From Steinernema hermaphroditum (taxonomy: Eukaryota > Nematoda > Chromadorea > Rhabditida > Steinernematidae): a DNA stretch of 16,000 nt. Numbering within the stretch: the stretch's first letter is position 1; every line of letters begins with the position of its first letter. Location: positions 1 through 16,000 of the forward strand of contig JAUCMV010000049.1 in assembly GCA_030435675.1 (NCBI GenBank). The letters run 5' to 3'. The position numbers and the translations under genes were made by a program. Of the stretch, positions 9,755-16,000 are shown piece by piece. Under the pieces are notes generated by a model. It worked only from the letters and a program-made list of their open reading frames with translations, was not told the origin of the DNA and searched no databases.

Positions 9755-10305
9755 TCCGTTGGATTTCCTGTGGACTATCTTAGTTTCCTGCAAAACTTTC
9801 AATTCGAGACAGTTAGGGCCTTGTTCATACAAAGAGTTATGCATCTGACCCCTCCGCTCCAATTTTTATGATTGGATCTTGTAGAACTGCACGAGCCTGA
9901 TCGAACGCGCCTATTCCCGTTGGGATTACTGTGGACTATCTTAGTTTCCTGCAAAACTTTCAATTCGAGACAGATAGGGCCTTGTTCATACAAAGAGTTC
10001 TGCATCTGACCCTCCTGCTCCAAAGTACCATATCATTTTTATGATTGGATCTTGTAGAACTGCACGAGCCTGATCGAACGCGCCTATTCCCGTTGGGATT
10101 ACTGTGGACTATCTCAGTTTCCTGCAAAAATTTCAATTCGAGACAGCAGGGCCCTTGCTCATACCAAAAGCTCTGCATCCGACCCTCCTGCTCCAAAGTA
10201 CCATATCATTTTTATGATTGGATCTTGTAGAACTGCACGAGCCTGATCGAACGCGCCTATTTCCGTTGGATTTCCTGTGGACTATCTTAGTTTCCTGCAA
10301 AACTT
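9638..10305. repeat. Two adjacent 161-bp monomers, then a D7-E3 pair
   Basis: C3 (9638-9798) is followed directly by C2 (9799-9959), the only place where two short monomers are neighbours. Next come D7 (9960) and E3 (10133). D7 carries the rare C-to-A change (10130) shared with 7249 and 9462. The series is best explained by slippage or unequal exchange that doubled the C unit and skipped the D8-D'4-B part of the block. Confidence 0.85.
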
Positions 10306-11850
10306 TCAATTCGAGACAGTTAGGGCCTTGTTCATACAAAGAGTTATGCATCTGACCCCTCCGCTCCAATTTTTATGATTGGATCTTGTAGAACTGCACG
10401 AGCCTGATCGAACGCGCCTATTCCCGTTGGGATTACTGTGGACTATCTTAGTTTCCTGCAAAACTTTCAATTCGAGACAGATAGGGCCTTGTTCATACAA
10501 AGAGTTCTGCATCTGACCCTCCTGCTCCAAAGTACCATATCATTTTTATGATTGGATCTTGTAGAACTGCACGAACCTGATCGAACGCGCCTATTCCCGT
10601 TGGGATTACTGTGGACTATCTTAGTTTCCTGCAAAACTTTCAATACGAGACAGATAGGGCCTTGTTCATACAAAGAGTTCTGCATCTGACCCTCCTGCTC
10701 CAAAGTACCATAGCATTTTTATGATTGGATCTTGTAGAACTGCACGAGCCTGATCGAACGCGCCTACTCTTGTTGGATTTCCTGTGGACTATCTTAGTTT
10801 CCTGCAAAACTTTCAATTCGAGACAGCAGGGCCCTTGCTCATACCAAATGCTCTGCATCTGACCCTCCTGCTCCAAAGTACCATATCATTTTTATGATTG
10901 GATCTTGTAGAACTGCACGAGCCTGATCGAACGCGCCTATTCCCGTTGGGATTACTGTCGACTATCTTAGTTTCCTGCAAAACTTTCAATTCGAGACAGA
11001 TAGGGCCTTGTTCATACAAAGAGTTCTGCATCTGACCCTCCTGCTCCAAAGTACCATATCATTTTTATGATTGGATCTTGTAGAACTGCACGAGCCTGAT
11101 CGAACGCGCCTATTCCCGTTGGGATTACTGTGGACTATCTCAGTTTCCTGCAAAACTTTCAATTCGAGACAGCAGGGCCCTTGCTCATACCAAAAGCTCT
11201 GCATCCGACCCTCCTGCTCCAAAGTACCATATCATTTTTATGATTGGATCTTGTAGAACTGCACGAGCCTGATCGAACGCGCCTACTCTTGTTGGATTTC
11301 CTGTGGACTATCTTAGTTTCCTGCAAAACTTTCAATTCGAGACAGCAGGGCCCTTGCTCATACCAAATGCTCTGCATCTGACCCTCCTGCTCCAAAGTAC
11401 CATATCATTTTTATGATTGGATCTTGTAGAACTGCACGAGCCTGGTCGAACGCGCCTATTCCCGTTGGGATTACTGTGGACTATCTTAGTTTCCTGCAAA
11501 ACTTTCAATTCGAGACAGCAGGGCCCTTGCTCATACCAAATGCTCTGCATCTGACCCTCCTGCTCCAAAGTACCATATCATTTTTATGATTGGATCTTGT
11601 AGAACTGCACGAGCCTGATCGAACGCGCCTATTCCCGTTGGGATTACTGTGGACTATCTCAGTTTCCTGCAAAACTTTCAATTCGAGACAGCAGGGCCCT
11701 TGCTCATACCAAAAGCTCTGCATCCGACCCTCCTGCTCCAAAGTACCATATCATTTTTATGATTGGATCTTGTAGAACTGCACGAGCCTGATCGAACGCG
11801 CCTATTTCCGTTGGATTTCCTGTGGACTATCTTAGTTTCCTGCAAAACTT
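10306..11850. repeat. Nine-monomer block, 1545 bp
   Basis: Order C2-D8-D'4-B6-D7-E4-B5-B7-E3, the longest run between short monomers. It reads as two partial blocks joined without a C unit: the E4 hybrid (11159) skips the expected E3-C2-D8-D' and goes straight to the B5-B7-E3 end. Confidence 0.85.
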
Positions 11851-13397
11851 TCAATTCGAGACAGTTAGGGCCTTGTTCATACAAAGAGTTATGCATCTGA
11901 CCCCTCCGCTCCAATTTTTATGATTGGATCTTGTAGAACTGCACGAGCCTGATCGAACGCGCCTATTCCCGTTGGGATTACTGTGGACTATCTTAGTTTC
12001 CTGCAAAACTTTCAATTCGAGACAGATAGGGCCTTGTTCATACAAAGAGTTCTGCATCTGACCCTCCTGCTCCAAAGTACCATATCATTTTTATGATTGG
12101 ATCTTGTAGAACTGCACGAACCTGATCGAACGCGCCTATTCCCGTTGGGATTACTGTGGACTATCTTAGTTTCCTGCAAAACTTTCAATACGAGACAGAT
12201 AGGGCCTTGTTCATACAAAGAGTTCTGCATCTGACCCTCCTGCTCCAAAGTACCATAGCATTTTTATGATTGGATCTTGTAGAACTGCACGAGCCTGATC
12301 GAACGCGCCTACTCTTGTTGGATTTCCTGTGGACTATCTTAGTTTCCTGCAAAACTTTCAATTCGAGACAGCAGGGCCCTTGCTCATACCAAATGCTCTG
12401 CATCTGACCCTCCTGCTCCAAAGTACCATATCATTTTTATGATTGGATCTTGTAGAACTGCACGAGCCTGATCGAACGCGCCTATTCCCGTTGGGATTAC
12501 TGTCGACTATCTTAGTTTCCTGCAAAACTTTCAATTCGAGACAGATAGGGCCTTGTTCATACAAAGAGTTCTGCATCTGACCCTCCTGCTCCAAAGTACC
12601 ATATCATTTTTATGATTGGATCTTGTAGAACTGCACGAGCCTGGTCGAACGCGCCTATTCCCGTTGGGATTACTGTGGACTATCTTAGTTTCCTGCAAAA
12701 CTTTCAATTCGAGACAGCAGGGCCCTTGCTCATACCAAATGCTCTGCATCTGACCCTCCTGCTCCAAAGTACCATATCATTTTTATGATTGGATCTTGTA
12801 GAACTGCACGAGCCTGATCGAACGCGCCTATTCCCGTTGGGATTACTGTGGACTATCTCAGTTTCCTGCAAAACTTTCAATTCGAGACAGCAGGGCCCTT
12901 GCTCATACCAAAAGCTCTGCATCCGACCCTCCTGCTCCAAAGTACCATATCATTTTTATGATTGGATCTTGTAGAACTGCACGAGCCTGATCGAACGCGC
13001 CTATTTCCGTTGGATTTCCTGTGGACTATCTTAGTTTCCTGCAAAACTTTCAATTCGAGACAGTTAGGGCCTTGTTCATACAAAGAGTTATGCATCTGAC
13101 CCCTCCGCTCCAATTTTTATGATTGGATCTTGTAGAACTGCACGAGCCTGATCGAACGCGCCTATTCCCGTTGGGATTACTGTGGACTATCTTAGTTTCC
13201 TGCAAAACTTTCAATTCGAGACAGATAGGGCCTTGTTCATACAAAGAGTTCTGCATCTGACCCTCCTGCTCCAAAGTACCATATCATTTTTATGATTGGA
13301 TCTTGTAGAACTGCACGAGCCTGATCGAACGCGCCTATTCCCGTTGGGATTACTGTGGACTATCTTAGTTTCCTGCAAAACTTTCAATTCGAGACAG
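11322..13397. repeat. Long duplicated segment, copy 2 (offset 8011)
   Basis: Matches 3311-5386 with one difference (12371 against 4360). It holds the second complete seven-monomer block (11851-13049). Confidence 0.85.
11851..13049. repeat. Seven-monomer higher-order block, second copy
   Basis: C2-D8-D'4-B6-D5-B7-E3, the same as 3840-5038 except for one base in B6. With the first copy it defines the fullest form of the higher-order unit. Confidence 0.88.
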
Positions 13398-13570
13398 ATA
13401 GGGCCTTGTTCATACAAAGAGTTCTGCATCTGACCCTCCTGCTCCAAAGTACCATATCATTTTTATGATTGGATCTTGTAGAACTGCACGAGCCTGATCG
13501 AACGCGCCTATTCCCGTTGGGATTACTGTGGACTATCTCAGTTTCCTGCAAAACTTTCAATTCGAGACAG
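12645..13570. repeat. Duplicated segment, copy 1 (offset 1014)
   Basis: These 926 bases match 13659-14584, spaced by 1014 bp (four 173-bp and two 161-bp monomers). They include B7-E3-C2-D2-D7. The match begins after 12644 (CCTGGTCG against CCTGATCG at 13658) and stops at 13571, where C (GTTAGGG) stands against E (GCAGGG). I see no mismatch inside. Confidence 0.83.
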
Positions 13571-14063
13571 TTAGGGCCTTGTTCATACAAAGAGTTATGC
13601 ATCTGACCCCTCCGCTCCAATTTTTATGATTGGATCTTGTAGAACTGCACGAGCCTGATCGAACGCGCCTATTCCCGTTGGGATTACTGTGGACTATCTT
13701 AGTTTCCTGCAAAACTTTCAATTCGAGACAGCAGGGCCCTTGCTCATACCAAATGCTCTGCATCTGACCCTCCTGCTCCAAAGTACCATATCATTTTTAT
13801 GATTGGATCTTGTAGAACTGCACGAGCCTGATCGAACGCGCCTATTCCCGTTGGGATTACTGTGGACTATCTCAGTTTCCTGCAAAACTTTCAATTCGAG
13901 ACAGCAGGGCCCTTGCTCATACCAAAAGCTCTGCATCCGACCCTCCTGCTCCAAAGTACCATATCATTTTTATGATTGGATCTTGTAGAACTGCACGAGC
14001 CTGATCGAACGCGCCTATTTCCGTTGGATTTCCTGTGGACTATCTTAGTTTCCTGCAAAACTT
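13557..14063. repeat. Three-monomer block, 507 bp (C2-B7-E3)
   Basis: The C copy at 13557 follows a back of type 7, which elsewhere in the core always precedes E; this is the single exception I found. The block then goes directly to B7-E3. Confidence 0.85.
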
Positions 14064-14584
14064 TCAATTCGAGACAGTTAGGGCCTTGTTCATACAAAGA
14101 GTTATGCATCTGACCCCTCCGCTCCAATTTTTATGATTGGATCTTGTAGAACTGCACGAGCCTGATCGAACGCGCCTATTCCCGTTGGGATTACTGTGGA
14201 CTATCTTAGTTTCCTGCAAAACTTTCAATTCGAGACAGATAGGGCCTTGTTCATACAAAGAGTTCTGCATCTGACCCTCCTGCTCCAAAGTACCATATCA
14301 TTTTTATGATTGGATCTTGTAGAACTGCACGAGCCTGATCGAACGCGCCTATTCCCGTTGGGATTACTGTGGACTATCTTAGTTTCCTGCAAAACTTTCA
14401 ATTCGAGACAGATAGGGCCTTGTTCATACAAAGAGTTCTGCATCTGACCCTCCTGCTCCAAAGTACCATATCATTTTTATGATTGGATCTTGTAGAACTG
14501 CACGAGCCTGATCGAACGCGCCTATTCCCGTTGGGATTACTGTGGACTATCTCAGTTTCCTGCAAAACTTTCAATTCGAGACAG
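13659..14584. repeat. Duplicated segment, copy 2 (offset 1014)
   Basis: Second copy of 12645-13570. It is followed by the E3 monomer with private changes at 14654 and 14659. Confidence 0.83.
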
Positions 14585-14743
14585 CAGGGCCCTTGCTCAT
14601 ACCAAAAGCTCTGCATCCGACCCTCCTGCTCCAAAGTACCATATCATTTTTATTATTGCATCTTGTAGAACTGCACGAGCCTGATCGAACGCGCCTATTT
14701 CCGTTGGATTTCCTGTGGACTATCTTAGTTTCCTGCAAAACTT
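14571..14743. repeat. E3 monomer with two changes in the constant centre
   Basis: The centre reads TTTTTATTATTGCATC where nearly all other copies read TTTTTATGATTGGATC (changes at 14654 and 14659). The rest is a normal E3. The first change removes a plus-strand stop codon, so a longer frame opens there; I see no reason to think it is used. Confidence 0.85.
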
Positions 14744-15265
14744 TCAATTCGAGACAGTTAGGGCCTTGTTCATACAAAGAGTTATGCATCTGACCCCTCC
14801 GCTCCAATTTTTATGATTGGATCTTGTAGAACTGCACGAGCCTGATCGAACGCGCCTATTCCCGTTGGGATTACTGTGGACTATCTTAGTTTCCTGCAAA
14901 ACTTTCAATTCGAGACAGATAGGGCCTTGTTCATACAAAGAGTTCTGCATCTGACCCTCCTGCTCCAAAGTACCATATCATTTTTATGATTGGATCTTGT
15001 AGAACTGCACGAACCTGATCGAACGCGCCTATTCCCGTTGGGATTACTGTGGACTATCTTAGTTTCCTGCAAAACTTTCAATACGAGACAGATAGGGCCT
15101 TGTTCATACAAAGAGTTCTGCATCTGACCCTCCTGCTCCAAAGTACCATATCATTTTTATGATTGGATCTTGTAGAACTGCACGAGCCTGGTCGAACGCG
15201 CCTATTCCCGTTGGGATTACTGTGGACTATCTTAGTTTCCTGCAAAACTTTCAATTCGAGACAGC
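14744..15265. repeat. Last core block (C2-D8-D'5, then B front)
   Basis: The final series C2 (14744), D8 (14905) and D'5 (15078) ends with a B front at 15251. D' joined to back type 5 is seen only here. The B monomer then takes a type-1 back, marking the change to the right domain. Confidence 0.8.
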
Positions 15266-15769
15266 AGGGCCCTTGCTCATACCAAATGCTCTGCATCTGA
15301 CCCTCCTGCTCCAAAGTACCATATCATTTTTATGATTGGATCTTGTAGAACTGCACGAGCCTGATCGAACGCGCCTACTCTCTTGCGATTTCCTGCGGAC
15401 TATCTTAGTCTCCTGCAAAACTTTCAATTCGAGACAGACAGGGCCTTGCTCATACCAAAAGCTCTGCATCTGACCCTCCTGCTCCAAAGTACCATATCAT
15501 TTTTATGATTGGATCTTGTAGAACTGCACGAGCCTGATCGAACGCGCCTACTCTCGTTGGATTTCCTGCGGACTATCTTAGTTTCCTGCAAAACTTTCAA
15601 TTGGAGACAGATAGGGCCTTGCTCATACCAAAAGCTCTGCATCTGACCCTCCTGCTCCAAAGTACCATATCATTTTTATGATTGGATCTTGTAGAACTGC
15701 ACGAGCCTGATCGAACGCGCCTACTCTCGTTGGATTTCCTGTGGACTATCTTAGTTTCCTGCAAAACTT

Positions 15770-15933
15770 TCAATTCGAGACAGTTAGGGCCTTGTTCATA
15801 CAAAGAGTTATGCATCTGACCCTCCCTCCGCTCCAATTTTTATGATTGGATCTTGTAGAACTGCACGAGCCTGATCGAACGCGCCTACTCTCGTTGGATT
15901 TCCTGCGGACTATCTTAGTTTCCTGCAAAACTT
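15770..15933. repeat. 164-bp monomer (C type with 3-base insertion)
   Basis: A C-type copy with the usual 12-base deletion and an extra three bases, reading ACCCTCCCTCCGCTCC instead of ACCCCTCCGCTCC. The back is type 1-like (CTACTCTCGTTGG, CCTGCGG). It is the only copy of this length, and the only short copy in the right domain. Confidence 0.9.
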
Positions 15934-16000
15934 TCAATTCGAGACAGTTGAGGCCTTGTTCATACCAAAAGCTCTGCATCTGACCCTCCTGCTCCAAAGT
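15934..16000. repeat. Partial monomer at the right edge
   Basis: First 67 bases of a further monomer. It has GACAGTTGAGGCC, a change not seen elsewhere, then CATACCAAAAGC as in type A, so it looks like a C/A mix. The array runs on past the window. Confidence 0.92.

Larger units (their letters stand above)
3311..15265. repeat. Core domain of higher-order repeat blocks
   Basis: About 70 monomers in which a preferred order recurs: C2-D8-D'4-B6-D5-B7-E3, with shortened or rearranged versions. Short monomers of 161 bp start at 3840, 5039, 5546, 6399, 7425, 7759, 8612, 9638, 9799, 10306, 11851, 13050, 13557, 14064 and 14744, each with a C-type front or a D'/C mix (7759). Distances between successive short monomers are 1199, 507, 853, 1026, 334, 853, 1026, 161, 507, 1545, 1199, 507, 507 and 680 bp. 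Copies of the same type are identical or nearly so by eye, pointing to recent homogenisation. The domain edges are set by loss of the TTTCGTGC marker on the left and the return of back type 1 on the right. Confidence 0.9.
1..16000. repeat. Satellite DNA array, 173-bp monomer, about 93 copies
   Basis: The window is filled from end to end by tandem copies of one monomer. The anchor TCAATTCGAGAC (or a one-base variant) recurs at 58, 231, 404, 577, 738, 911 and so on to 15934. I count 93 complete monomers: 74 of 173 bp, 16 of 161 bp, and one each of 166, 168 and 164 bp. Their sum fits the distance from 58 to 15934 exactly. All copies have the same orientation, and no unrelated DNA interrupts them. 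A nucleosome-sized unit with an organised higher-order layer is typical of eukaryotic centromeric or pericentromeric satellites; that location is inference. The family is not one I recognise. Confidence 0.98.
15266..16000. repeat. Right domain: return to left-type monomers
   Basis: From the back of the monomer at 15251, copies carry type-1 features: CTACTCTCTTGCGATTTCC with CCTGCGG and TAGTCTCC (15375-15414), an A front (15424), an F front with CAATTGGAG (15597), and a C-like 164-bp copy (15770). The same features occur at 1-620 and 2283-2800. The core is therefore flanked on both sides by related monomers. Confidence 0.82.

Noticed and set aside
14542..14793. Plus-strand frame of 83 codons, and 61-codon plus-strand frames in B7-E3 monomers such as 3579-3764
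   Set aside because: They appear or lengthen with single base changes (for example 14654) in otherwise identical repeats, so they are chance frames.
58..15997. Dozens of 72-79 residue minus-strand reading frames as a family of protein genes
   Set aside because: They overlap each other by 64 bases, repeat once per satellite unit, end at the same anchor base and have no promoter or separate context. They follow from the repeat sequence lacking stops in one frame.
1..16000. One long repetitive protein gene with a 173-bp repeat
   Set aside because: 173 is not a multiple of three, and a stop occurs in each unit in the open frame, so no continuous frame crosses monomers.
1..16000. CRISPR array
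   Set aside because: There are no short direct repeats separated by unique spacers; the whole 173-bp unit repeats and no Cas-like gene is present.
1..16000. Primate alpha satellite because of the similar unit length
   Set aside because: The monomer does not resemble alpha satellite in sequence and is richer in G+C; only the length and a weak CENP-B-like site are shared.
1..16000. Transposon, insertion sequence or retroelement inside the array
   Set aside because: The anchor spacing accounts for every base from 58 to 15933 with only small indels, so there is no room for an insertion, and no monomer is inverted.

Overview
The whole 16 kb window is one uninterrupted head-to-tail satellite DNA array. 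I see no gene, RNA gene, transposon or unique sequence anywhere in it. The basic monomer is 173 bp, about 44% G+C by a hand count of one D-type monomer. There are 93 complete monomers between positions 58 and 15933, plus a partial one at each edge, so the array continues beyond both ends. All monomers lie in the same orientation. A unit close to nucleosome length, with strict tandem order and a higher-order layer of repeat types, points to a eukaryotic centromeric or heterochromatic satellite. I do not recognise the family and cannot name the species. It is not primate alpha satellite.

Naming used below. Each monomer is counted from the TCA of the motif CTTTCAATTCGAGAC (first at position 58). 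It has a variable front part (about bases 1-75), a nearly invariant centre (about 75-125) and a variable back part (about 125-165). Front types are: A (GACAGACAGGGCC, CATACCAAAAGC); B (GACAGCAGGGCCC, usually CATACCAAATGC); C (GACAGTTAGGG, GAGTTATGC, with a 12-base deletion); D (GACAGATAGGG, GAGTTCTGC); D' (D with CAATACGAG and CCATAGCA); E (like B, but AAAAGC and GCATCCGACC); F (CAATTGGAGAC, GATAGGG, CCAAAAGC). Back types are: 1 (CTACTCTCGTT, CCTGCGG); 2 (CTATTCCCGTTGGG, ACTGTGG); 3 (CTATTTCCGTTGG, CCTGTGG); 4 (CTACTCTTGTTGG, CCTGTGG); 5 (type 2 with CCTGGTCG); 6 (type 2 with ACTGTCGAC); 7 (type 2 with TATCTCAG); 8 (type 2 with ACGAACC). A monomer is written front plus back, for example C2.

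Layout. Positions 1-3310 are a left domain of mixed, mostly 173-bp monomers (types A, B, F and early C/D forms) without a fixed order. Positions 3311 to about 15265 are a core built from a recurring order whose fullest form is C2-D8-D'4-B6-D5-B7-E3, seven monomers or 1199 bp. Each core block begins with a single 161-bp C monomer, but block length ranges from 1 to 9 monomers (161 to 1545 bp). From about 15266 to 16000 the sequence returns to types like those on the left (A, F, back type 1).

Inside the core, long segments have been copied almost without change. Positions 3311-5386 match 11322-13397 (offset 8011) with one mismatch seen by eye. Positions 5575-7541 match 7788-9754 (offset 2213) with one mismatch. 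Positions 12645-13570 match 13659-14584 (offset 1014). This is the pattern expected of recent unequal exchange or gene conversion in a living satellite array. A short reading frame of 74-79 codons recurs on the minus strand in most monomers, but I treat it as a by-product of the repeat and not as a gene.
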